Source: Liolophura sinensis (lineage: Eukaryota; Mollusca; Polyplacophora; Chitonida; Chitonidae). From it: a stretch of 64,000 nucleotides of DNA. Position 1 is the stretch's first letter; every line of letters starts with the position of its first letter. Of the stretch, positions 47,521-59,900 are shown one piece after another. Location: the NCBI RefSeq assembly GCF_032854445.1, contig NC_088306.1:5967145-6031144 (forward strand). Reading direction: 5' to 3'. The position numbers were made by a program, and so were the translations under genes. The notes under the pieces are model-generated. The model was not told the DNA's origin and did not search any database. It saw only the letters and a program-made list of their open reading frames with translations.

Positions 47521-47964
47521 TCCAGCTTTACAGGCTAGGGTCGTGATTCACTCCTGATGCACTTGAAATCTGTGATGTACAGCTGCTAAACTTTGATAGT
47601 CAACGGTTAAACAGGAACCCATCGTCTCTATAGGCCTATACATTTCTTAAATGGCAATCCAGAGACAAACAGTCCAAGGCAGTAGTAGGGAATTGTTATT
47701 CTTTAATGTAGATAAAACTGTTTGCAAACATGATGGGCTTTGCTAGATAGTGATGAGAACATGGACTAAAACTAACAAACAGTCAGAAACAAATGATATC
47801 CAGTGGCCATTTATGCTGTAGCTTTTTACCTTGAAACAAGGTTGATAAAATGACGAATGAACGAAAGAAAAACAATACAAAAACGCTTAAAACTATTATC
47901 GAAGAGATGGTCAGGTAAGCCCAAGAGTTGTGTATGATTTATGGTCATCAGGAAATAAAGTCCT
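47521..47964 (-). other. Likely 3' untranslated/downstream region of gene C
   Basis: Unique sequence following the stop codon of gene C on the minus strand. The complement of ATTAAA, a variant poly(A) signal, occurs at 47702-47707, about 260 bp past the stop; whether it is used is unknown. Confidence 0.35.
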
Positions 47965-50900
47965 TCATCGCCTGCTGGGGGCTCCTTGAGGGGCAAAGCT
48001 TGACCTAGGGCGTTTCATGGGTGGCCCACGGCCATCCATATCAGGGCGTCTTCCTCGGCCCCGTGACATGTCTCCTCGGCCACGGTCATCACGGTGGCTG
48101 ATCCGCCCAGGTGGGCCACTGGACTCAAATGATGGCCCCCTTGGTGGGGGTCCTCTGCTCATAAGGGGTCTTCTAGAAGGTGGTGGACCACGTGACGACA
48201 TGCCTCTTGGGGCCCGTGTTGGGGGCCTGCGGCCTGGGCTACTATGGCGGATTTGGGGACCTCTGGAGAAATCCTCTCTTGAAGAACCTAGATGTAGAAG
48301 TCAGACAAATAAACAATGCATTGTCCTTGCACTGCGTTTTGCAAGTTTTGGATCTGGTGTCATGGGTACGAGGCTGCAAGCAGTTCTCCTATAGCGTACG
48401 GTAGGTTTTCTACAACCAGCATCATGCACACTTATCACAGCATTCAGTAGGATTTCCTACTGTAATGTTTCATGGTTATGCAAATGATTCACAACGCCCA
48501 CAGGTGGACTAGCGTGTATTTCTGCAAGTACGTGTAAAAATAATGTACCTACATGTACTAACCAGAAGTTTTATCATTCGTGTATCATGTGAAGTTTGGT
48601 TTTGGATGACACTTGTGCAAACAGCTGTCAGAAGCGTAGAATTTTATGCAACTAAAGTATGTATCCACAATTCCGGATAACTCTGAAATAGATTTTTACG
48701 TACCATTGGTCTCTCTGGAGGCAATTAACGCCCTATACAAGTTGCTGAATGTTTTTTGTATAAAAATCAACTTTACATTCAAAGGTGATATTTAAGAGAT
48801 TATGTTTTTTTTGGTGTGGCCAAAAATGGTCATATGGATAGAAATTAATTAGTCAGTACATTCATCATACATATGACGTAATTGCAAATGTACTACTAAG
48901 GCATTGCCTTCTGTCCTGATGATTAACAGCTAACTTTAGTGGATGTTATTGTTACAGAGTGGTCTCTGCTTCATTCACTTAAACAGCCTCAGTGACAAGG
49001 TCTTCTAATGATAACTCCAGGGGCAAGCTACATTCTTGGCTTTCAATGAAGAGCTATGACAGTGTGAAGACCTGTTTGTCTTAAAAAGCAGGGTTAAATG
49101 ATATAAAGATAGGGATAATCTGAACTGCTTTCCTAGATTGTAAAAAAAATGTACTAAAACCGCTGTCATAAGTTTCAAAGGATAGTATGGAAACAAAAGT
49201 TTTCTGATGTTTTCAATTTTGCCTGGTGTGACATCAAGTAAGACCACTTGGCGTCACCCATTGCTGATGTGTAACGATAAATGACGTCGTATCTTTAATC
49301 GCTCGTGACGTCATTCCAACATAACTGCTCCACACCACGTTTCATCCATCTTGTCTATTCATCCTCACACATGAAACATTGTTACGTCACATCAGGAAAA
49401 TTTTACGAAACTGCCAAAGATTTTGTTTTTGAGAACTGTTTTCTTATAAGGGGTTAAATAGTGTTATTTGTCGTAAATATTAAACTGTAATGTTTGCTCT
49501 GTACCCTAGGGTATCCTCCATACCCCTGCAATATTTCTGCATAGCTCCTTTTAGGACTGAAGTAACACTTTAAATGTCACAAATGTTTTAATTGTTGTTC
49601 TTCTTACTGTCTTCATACATGTATGTGTGGTTATTTATTTATTTATATGACTGTTGTTTTACCAACATACTCAGGTACTTTTCTTCATGACAGCGGTGAC
49701 TTTTATGCAAAGAGGAAACTGGAGATGCTCAAGTACCCGACAAACCTCCTGATGTAAAGTCACAGCCGTACCAGTGAGAGAGGGCTATGAGCCTTCCATC
49801 CATCACTTCTCATTTGCCAACGCTTCCACTGAATGAACCCCAGGGGTGGGTAAAAGGTCTAAAGCAGTACTTTCACACATTCACACAATGCAAGCGCGCA
49901 CAGCTCTTGTGGACGCTTTCCTAATAAATATTTTGATTGGCAATGGTTGTTTGTATTATGCTATATCCCAGCAATCGATTCAGTTTTAGTTACTTTATCC
50001 TCACTACAAAGCTCAACACTAATGCTGGTTTGCAAGATCTCTGTATATGTCATAGTTATTTCAGGCTAAGCTGACATCACCCATGGCTTGCTGTGATTTG
50101 TGAGATATAATCATCCATGATTTATCGTGGGGGGAAGACATTATCCATGACTTTACTGTGATGTGTGAGCTGTCATCATCCATGGCTACCTGTGATATAT
50201 GAGCTATCATCATCCATGACTTACTGTGATGTGTTGGCTGTCATCATCCATGAATTTACTGCAATGGGTGAGCTGTCATCATCCATGACATTACTGTGAT
50301 GTGTGAACTGTCTTTCAGGATTTACTGTGATGTGTGAGCTGCCATCATCCAAGGTTTACTGTGATGTGTGAGCTGCCATCATCCAAGGTTTACTGTGATG
50401 TGTGATCTGCCATCATCCAAGGTTTACTGTGATGTGTGATCTGCCATCATCCAAGGTTTACTGTGATGTGTGAGCTGCCATCATCCAAGGTTTACTGTGA
50501 TGTGTGATCTGCCATCATCCAAGGTTTACTGTGACGTGTGATGTCCCATCATCCAAGGTTTACTGTGATGTGTGATCTGCCATCATCCAAGGTTTACTGT
50601 GATGTGTGATCTGCCATCATCCAAGGTTTACTGTGATGTGTGAGCTGCCATCATCCAAGGTTTACTGTGATGGGTACAATATCATTCATGATTTACTATC
50701 ATTTGTGAGCTGTCATCAATGATTTGCCACGATGTGTGAGCTATCGTCCATGATTTACTGTGATGGGTAAGCTGTAATCATCCATAACTTTACTGTGATG
50801 TGCGAGATATCTTCCATGATTTACTGTGATGTGTGAGCTGTCATCATCCAAGATTTACTGTGATGGGTAAGCTGTCATCATCCATGACTTTACTGTGATG

Positions 50901-53900
50901 TGCGAGATATCATCATCCAAGATTTTCTGTGATGTGTAAGTTGTCATCATACATGATTTACTGTGATGCGTCAGCTGTCATCATCCATGATTTACTGTGA
51001 TGTGTAAGCTGTCATCATCCAAGATTTACTGTGATGGGTAATATGTCATCATCCATGACTTTACCGTGATGTGTGAGATATCATCCAAGATGTTCTGCCA
51101 TGCGTGAACTGTCATCATCCGTTTCTTTTTTGGGGCCATTATTCATGGCTATCGGGGTTTTGTGACTGGACAAATCCATTGCTTCAGGGATTTGTGACTG
51201 AACATTATGCATGTTGTTCAGGGATTTGTGACTGAATATTATGCATGTCTTTCAGGGATTTGTGACTTGATATTATCCATGGCTTGCTTGAATTTGCATC
51301 TGAACATTATCAAGGGTTGCTGGTATTGGTCCATGGTTGTCGGGAAATGGTATGCATGCCTTATCCATGACCTGCTACAGCTTGCGAGAGGACATTATCT
51401 GTGGCTTGCTCTGCTTTGTAACTGGACGGTATACATGGTTTTCAGGGATATGTGACTGGACAATATCCATAGCTTTCAGAGATTTGTGACAGGACATTTT
51501 TCGTGGATTTCAGAGATTTGTGACTGGACATTATCCGCAGCTTGCTGGGATTTGTGACTGGAAATTATCCAGGGCTTTCAGAGATTTGTGACTGGACATT
51601 ATCCATGGCTTGCTAGGATTTGTGACTAGACCTTATATGGTGCTTTCAGGATTTTGTACCTGGACATAGACACCTTTCAGAGATATGCGAGGACAATCAT
51701 GGCTTGCTGAGATTTGTGACTGGACATTATTCGTGACTTTCACAGATCTGTGTAAGGGTATTATCCCTGGCTTCCAGGAATTTGTGACTGGACATTATCC
51801 ATGGCTTACTGGGATTTGTGAGCAGCCTTTATCCATGACTTGTTGGGACTTGAGAGGACATTGCCTGCGGCTTCAGATTGGTGACTGGATATTACCCATG
51901 GCTTACTGGGATTTGTGAGCAGCCTTTATCCATGACTTGTTGGGACTTGAGAGCACATTGCCTGTGGCTTCAGATTGCTGACTGGATATTACCCATGGCT
52001 TAATGAGATTTGTGAACAGCCTTTATCCATGACTTGATAGGACTTGAGAGCACATTGCCTGCGGCTGGAGATTTGTGACTGGATGTTACCCATGGCTTAA
52101 TGCGATTTGTGAACAGCCTTTATCCATGACTTGATGGGACTTGAGAGGACATTGCCTGCGGCTTCAGATTGGTGACTGGATATTACCCATGGCTTAATGG
52201 GATTTGTGAGCAGCCTTTACCCATGACTTGTTGGGGCTTGAGAGCACATTGCCATGCGGCTTCAGATTGGTGACTGGATGTTACCCATGGTTTAATGGGA
52301 TTTGTGAGCAGCCTTTATCCATGACTTGATGGGACTTGAGAGCACATTGCCTGCGGCTTCAGATTGCTGACTGGATATTACCCAAGGCTTAATGGGATTT
52401 GTGAGCAGCCTTTATCCATGACTTGTTGAGTCTTGACAGAACATTGCCTGCGGCTGGAGATTTGTGACTGGATATTACCCATGGCTTACTGGGATTTGTG
52501 AGCAGCCTTTATCCATGACTTGTTGGGACTTGAGAGGACATTGCCTGCGGCTGGAGAATTGTGAGTGGACATTATTCATGGCTTAATGGGATTTGTGACG
52601 GGACTTTATCCTTTGTCGTGGTCTGCAAGTTCATATGATTCATGCGCTGCCGGTTTTGAACTGATATTATAAATACCCTGTGTGTGATCTGTCAGCTGGC
52701 AGGAGCAACAGTCTTCCATGCCTTGATGTTTATCCTGTTGACCGGATACTTTTGTCATATATGCTTTGAATTAAATGCTACTTTCAAAATGGGTGCATGA
52801 CTGATTCCAAGGTTTTGTGATATTTAACATATTTATTCATTTGAGTTGTGTTTTATCCCTAACTCACGAGGGCAGGTAGCATTATGGTGGGAAAAAACGG
52901 GCAGAAACCCACAACCATCTGCAGGTTGCTAGCAGACCTTTCCACTGGACAAACTCACTTGAGACTGCACTGATGAGAGGCTTCTGGGTCACTGTGCCAC
53001 GCTGGCAAGCTAACCATCTTGACCAAGATATTTAATACATGACCTGTCACAATCAACAGATTTCTGTAATCTGAAAACTAACCCTAATCAACAGCTTGCT
53101 AATAGCATGGCTCCCTGATATATGAGTGGATCGCAGGGATTTGTGAATAGACATTATCCATGGCTTTCAGGGATTTGTGACTGAACATTATCCAGGGCTT
53201 GCAGGGATTTGTGACGGAACAATATCCACGGCTTGTAGGGATTTGTGACTGAACAATATCTAGAGCTTGCCCGGATTTGTGACCTAACATTATCCATGGC
53301 TTGCAGGGATTTGTGACTGAACAATATCCATGGCTTGCGGGAAATTGCGACTGAACATTACCCATGACTTGCAGAACATTATCCATGGCTTTCACGGTAT
53401 TGTGACTCAACATTATCCATGGCTTGTAGGGATTTGTGACTGAACATTATCCAGGGTTTGCAGAGATTTGTGACTGAACATTATCCAGGGTTTGCAGAGA
53501 TTTGTGACTGAACATTATGCAGGGTTTGCCGGGTTTGTGACTGAAAATTATCCAGGGCTTGCTGCAATTTGTCACTGAACATTATCCAGGGCTTACAGTG
53601 GTTTGTGACTAAACATCGTCCAGGGCTTGCAAAGATTGGTGACTGAACATTACCCATGGCTTGCAGGGGTTTGTGACTGAACATTATCCAGGGCTTACTA
53701 GGATTTGAGACTAAACATTATCCAGGGCTTGCTGAGACCTTTGGGCTGATATTGTCAAGGAGTTGGTTGATTTTGTCACTGGATACTATCCATGGCATTC
53801 TGACCTTACATAATCTTTGGCTTTCATGGATTTCTGAATGCATTTTATCCATGGCATGATAACAGCTGTGAGAAGACATTATCCATGTGAGATACATAAC

Positions 53901-56900
53901 AACTGAGAGAGCTTGAACAAGCTTGTATTCCTTTACAAACTTGAGATCCATGGAATATGTAAGACACTGGACGACTCGAAGATCCATGGCAGACCTGTAT
54001 GGGAGATGTTGGTACGTGTAAGATCTTGGCAAAGGGATGCATGTATCATGTAACATCCTGAGCATAAATACTTCTAATATACAACATTGTAGGCCACGTT
54101 ATATGTGAGATCTTGTGAGATCTTTGAGGGTGGGAGCCATTGTACACAAAGTATCTGAGATGCTGAACAAGAGTAGGATCAGTGTAGATACATCCTGGAG
54201 GAGTGAAGGAGCCTCAATATATGTGAGGTCTTGGAGGAGAAAGGGAGCCATAGTATGTGCAAGAACCTGGAATGGTGGACTGGTATACGTATGATCCTGG
54301 ACTGGTGTGGGAGCCAAGATATATGTAAGACCCAGGACAAGTGTGGGAGTCATGGCATATGTGATATCCTGGACTAACATAGGAGCCACAGTACATGTGA
54401 GATCCTGGAGAAGTATGGGAGCCACAGTTTATGTGAGATCCTGGACAAATGTGGGAGCCATGGTATATGTGAGATCCTGGACTAGTGAGGGAGCCATAGC
54501 ATATGTGAGATCCTGGAGAAGTATGGGAGCCACAGTATATGCGAGATCCTGGACTAGTGAGGGAGTCATAGCATATGTGAGATTCTGGACAAATGTGGGC
54601 GCCAGGCTATATGAGAGATCCTGGAGGAGAGAGGAAGCCATGGTATATGCGAGATCCTGAACTAGTGCGGGAGCCGTGGTATATGTGAGATCCTGGCCAA
54701 GTGTGAGAGCCAAGATATATGCAAGATCCTAGAACAGTGTGGGAGCCATAGTATATGTGAGATCCTGGACCAGTGTGGGAGCTACGGTATATGTGAGATC
54801 CTGAACAATTGTGGGCACCATGATATGTGTAAAATTCTGGACAAGTGTGTCAGCTATGGTATAAATGAGATCCTGAGCCAGTGTGAGAGCTACAGTATAC
54901 GTGAGATCCTGGACAATTACAGGGCCATGGCATAAATGAGAATCTGGACCAGTGTGGGAGTCATGGTATATGAGAGATCCTGAACAAGTGTGGGAGTCAT
55001 GGTATATGTGATATCCTGGACCAGAGTGGGAGCCACGGCATATGTGAGATCCTGAACAAGTGTGGAAGTCATGGTATATGCGAGATCCTAGACAAGTGTA
55101 GGAGCCATGGTATATGTGAGATCCTGGATCATTGTGGGATCCATGGTATATGCGAGATCCTAGACAAGTGTGGGAGCCATGGTATATGAGAGATCCTGGA
55201 ATGGTGTGGGAGCCATGGTATATGTGATATCCTGGACCAGTGTGGGAGCCACGGCATATGTGAGATCCTGAACAAGTGTGGAAGTCATGGTATATGCGAG
55301 ATCCTAGACAAGTGTGGGAGCCATGGTATATGTGAGATCCTGGACCATTGTGGGATCCATGGTATATGCGAGATCCTAGACAAGTGTGGGAGCCATGGTA
55401 TATGAGAGATCCTGGACTAGTGTGGGAGCCATGGTATATGTGATATCCTGGACCAGTGTGGGAGCCATGGTATATGTGATATCCTGGACAAGTGTGGGAG
55501 CCATGGTATATGTGATATCCTGGACCAGTGTGGGAGCCATGGTATATGAGAGATCCTGGACTAGTGTGGGAGCCATGGTATATGTGAGATCCTGGGCAAA
55601 TATGGGAGCCATGGTATATGTCAGATCCTGGACTAGTGTGGGACCTATCGTATATGTGAGATCCTAGACAAATGTGGGAACCACGGTATATGCGAGATCC
55701 TGGGCCAGTGTGGGAACCACAGTATATGAGAGATCCCAGACAAATGTGGGAGCCACGGTATATGAGAGATCCTGGAATGGTGTGGGAGCCACGGTATATG
55801 AGAGTTCCTGGAGAAGTGTGGGAGACATGGTATATGTGAGATCCTGAACAATTGTGGGCACCATGGTATATGTGATACCCTGGACAAGTGTGTCAGCTAT
55901 GGTATATGTGATATCCTGGACCAGTGTGGGAGCCACGGTATATGCGACATCCTGGACAAGTGTGGGAGCCATGGTATATGCAAGATAGTAGACCAGTCTG
56001 TGAGCCATGGTATATGAAAGATCCTGGACAATTGTGGGAGCCACGGTATATGAGATCCTGAACTAGTGTGGGAGCCACAGTATATGTGACATTCTGGACA
56101 AGTCTGAGAACCACGGTATATGCAAGAGCCTAGACCAGAGTGGGAGTCATGGTATATGTGAGATCCTGGACAAGTGTGGGAGCCATAGTATATGCAAGAT
56201 CCTGGACTAGTGTGGGAGCTACAATACATTTGAGATCCTGGACAATGGGTGAGAGCTACAGTATATGCGAGATCCTGGACTAGTGTGGAAGCCATGGTAT
56301 ATGCGAGATCCTGGACCATTGTGGGAGCCACGGTATCTATGAGATCCTGGACAAGTGTGGGAGCCACAGTATATGCAAGATCCTGGATCAGTGTGGGAGC
56401 CACGGTATATGCAAGATCCTGGACCATTGTGGAAGCCATGGTATATGCGATATCCTGGACCATTGTGGGAGCCACGGTATATATGAGATCCTGGACAAGT
56501 GTGGGAGCCACAGTATATGTGAGATCCTAGATCAGTGTGGGAGCCACGGTATATGCAAGATCCTGGACCAGTGTGAGAGCCATGGTATATGTGAGATCCT
56601 AGACCAGTGTGAGAGCCATGGTATATGTGAGATCCTGGACAAGTGTAGGAGCCACAGTTTATGTGAGATCCTAGATCAGTGTGGGAGCCACGGTATATGC
56701 AAGATCCTGGACCAGTGTGGAAGCCATGGTATATGCGAGATCCTGGACCACTGTGGGAGCCACGGTATATATGAGATCCTGGACAAGTGTGGGAGCCACA
56801 GTATATGTGAGATCCTAGATCAGTGTGGGAGCCACGGTATATGCAAGATCCTGGACCAGTGTGAGAGCCATGGTATATGTGAGATCCTAGACCAGTGTGA

Positions 56901-59900
56901 GAGCCATGGTATATGTGAGATCCTAGACCAGTGTGAGAGCCATGGTATATGTGAGATCCTGGACCAGTGTGAGAGCCATGGTATATGTGAGATCCTAGAC
57001 CAGTGTGAGAGCCATGGTATATGTGAGATCCTGGACCAGTGTGGGAGCCAGGCCACAGGCAAGATAGCGGAGAAGTGTCATTGCTGGATAAACCTGACAT
57101 ACTTGGCCCACAGTGTAAAGTTTGAAATCCCAAGCAGGCTTACAAATTTGAAGGTGCATGTTTAAGATGAGAGACTGAGTTATCTCCGTCCATGAAACAT
57201 GTTTCAATCCTGCTTGACAATGGTGGAAAATGATGACAATGCCAACGAAAACGGCTGTCAGTTGAACGAATAGTGTAACTGAATTATCAACAGCCCATCC
57301 ATGATCTCCGAGTTTCCTGGCAACAATTTGGTTTTCATCTGCAGATTGCTTCACAGATCTTTCATTGTATACTCTGAAGCAGAGAACATTTAACAGGATT
57401 CCCACAAAGATAAATGTCATGACATGAAAATATGTAAATTCTAGGCAGAATCAAAGGTCTGGAAATCAATAAGTGTCTGGTGCTGACTTACCATGACTTC
57501 TGCTGGGAGGTTCATGGCCTGCAATGTAGATCATACACAGCTTCAGAGATTTCTTCCTACATTTTTGTTTCAGTATACATGGAAATGAGTTCTGTACGAC
57601 ATGTTACAAACAAAAGAATCCAGTTACTGACTTTCTTTCCTAAACAAATTAAAACCTTGTTTGTTGGTGAAATGTTTTTTATGACATGTCAGGATTTACA
57701 ACATACATGTGAAAAAGTCAAATAAATACAGCAGTATTTTCCAGATAACAACATAGGCATAACAATAAATTAATTTACCACCTGGCAACTGACAAGGCTA
57801 TGAGAAGAATACTTCATTTGCCACTAACTTTTCTTGCAAGCAATCAGAAAGTCTTTAACATTTTAAAACAAACTTAAAGTGTATACATGTATATATGAAA
57901 AATGACTTCAGCTACCAACTGCATTTTTAACCCTGAAAATGGCCCGTCCAACCAATGCAGCTTTGTCTCCAAAAAAATTGTAAATGTGCACAAATTGCCC
58001 TGAAAGTTGGTGTTTTATATGCGAAGGAATTAGGACAACAGCCTATTCAGATACATACCAAAGTCTCCGTTATAGGGACTACCATAATCCCTGCTCAATG
58101 CTAGTCCACGTCTGTCCATGGAGCGCCCACCAACATCCCTATGGAACAATACGTACACATACACGTACAATAATGTGCAACAGATTTAAAACAGCAACAG
58201 ATTTATATTTGTTAAAGCCTTTACAGCTCATGGCATTTTCACTCATAAAACCACACCACATCCCTTGGACATACATCTGCAAATCTTTTGCAAGTTTAAA
58301 TGAAATCTTCCACTGAAGTGGAAAGAAAGGTAAGTATATGTACACAGGACATGACAGATGTAGTACCTATAATAAGGCCAGCATTATGGTGGGAGGAAAC
58401 TGGGCAGAGCCTGGAGGAAACCCACAACCATCTGCAGGCTGCTGGCAGACTTTCCCACATACGGCTGGAGAGAAAGCCTTGAACTCACAGTGACGGTATT
58501 GATGAGAGGCTCCTCGGTAATTACACCACGCTGGTGTGCTGGTATACAGAACAGTGTACTCCTATATATTCATTCATCGCACAATTGTACTTTGCTGCTT
58601 TTTCTTTAACATATCTGATACACCTAAATGATTGGACCTTCAACAACAACAACAAAAAATTACACTAAACTTTCAGTGAGAATCAAACATTGCCTGATGC
58701 CCAGCCTCCTTTTACCCTTCACTTTTCCATTTGGCTAAACTCTTAGGTCTATAGGCTTGTGATTTCACATGGCCATTTCTTCATCTGGTGTCTAGACTAA
58801 CCTTGACATGGAAGGGTAGTCCCTGACAACCTCTCTGCTGAAAGAATCACGGCTGTCAAAGGGCTCATCCCTCATGAAGTCCCGCGATGAGTCCCGCATC
58901 ACTCCTCGTCCTGAGAAGTCCCGCCCATGGTCCCGGCTCAGGTGAACATCCCTACAAGAAATACCGATATCAAACTGATATAAAATCATAAAAAGGCATT
59001 AAAACACAGTTGTCTCGCACTTGGACTGGAAGCTTGAACTACATAACGCCAAGTACTGGAATGAATGGAATATGGCCGAAATTATTTGTCACAACTTCAA
59101 GTGCATAAATATATATTTTTACATCTTCATATTCGAATAATTCAAACACGTCTTTGAATGTAGCCATAAATAACACTTAGTTTATTTAATTCATAGTTGT
59201 GTTATGATACAATAGTGAAGAATTTTTCACTTATACCAGGGAGGTCAGTTTTATGGGTGGATGAAATAGGAGGAACTGTGAATCATCTACAGTTTATTTA
59301 ACCATTCCTTACTGTACTTGAGGCTTCTTTTAATGCTGTAATTTCAATGCAGTAATTTCAATGACAACATACAGTGAAGACATACGTCACCACGGTAAAT
59401 GTGATCCACCTATTGTTGTGACAGCTTTGTGATTGAGTCAGCATGTTATCATTAGGGTTTAATGTTGTACTTAACAATTCTTCAGTAATATGACGACAAA
59501 AGACTCCTTAGGGTGCATGTAATGTGCTTCCTTGTTGCATTTTGCATGAATTGTCACTGGTCTTTAATCTAGTAATGCTTCAATGAGATGACTTACTGAA
59601 GGCAAGTAAGCAGACTCACTTGAGCCATTATACTGATTCAAGTCAACCAGTTGTTACACTATCCTCTTAATGCTGAAAGCCAAGCGAGGAAGCTACTTCC
59701 TCTTTTTTTTAAGGTCTTAGGTGTGACCCGACTCAGGGATGACCCTGGATCTACCGCCCATAAAGCTGACACTCTAGTGACAGCTTTGAAAAATGCCACC
59801 TACAGTTGTAGGCTTTATTGGTGGAACGTGGAAGACAAGTGTCCTTGAACGAACATTAGAACTGTGCAAACAGCCATACAAATGTGGTTGACCATTATTA

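Noticed and set aside
48017-48404. Plus-strand frames rich in Gly/Pro opposite the last exon of gene C
   Set aside because: Antisense shadow of the RG/PP-rich exon.
3200-49313. Single TGACGTCA sites at 3200, 36071 and 49306 as promoters
   Set aside because: An 8-bp palindrome is weak evidence alone, and no linked transcription start can be seen.
1-57057. Possible CRISPR arrays
   Set aside because: Units are contiguous without unique spacers, the sequence is clearly eukaryotic, and there are no cas genes.
54099-57133. Repeated MAPTLVQDLTYT-type frames on the minus strand and counterparts on plus
   Set aside because: By-product of the 36-bp period in the last intron of gene C.
6953-59290. 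tRNA genes suggested by A and B boxes
   Set aside because: All such boxes found belong to the heads of the SINE; no intact cloverleaf with an anticodon stem was identified.
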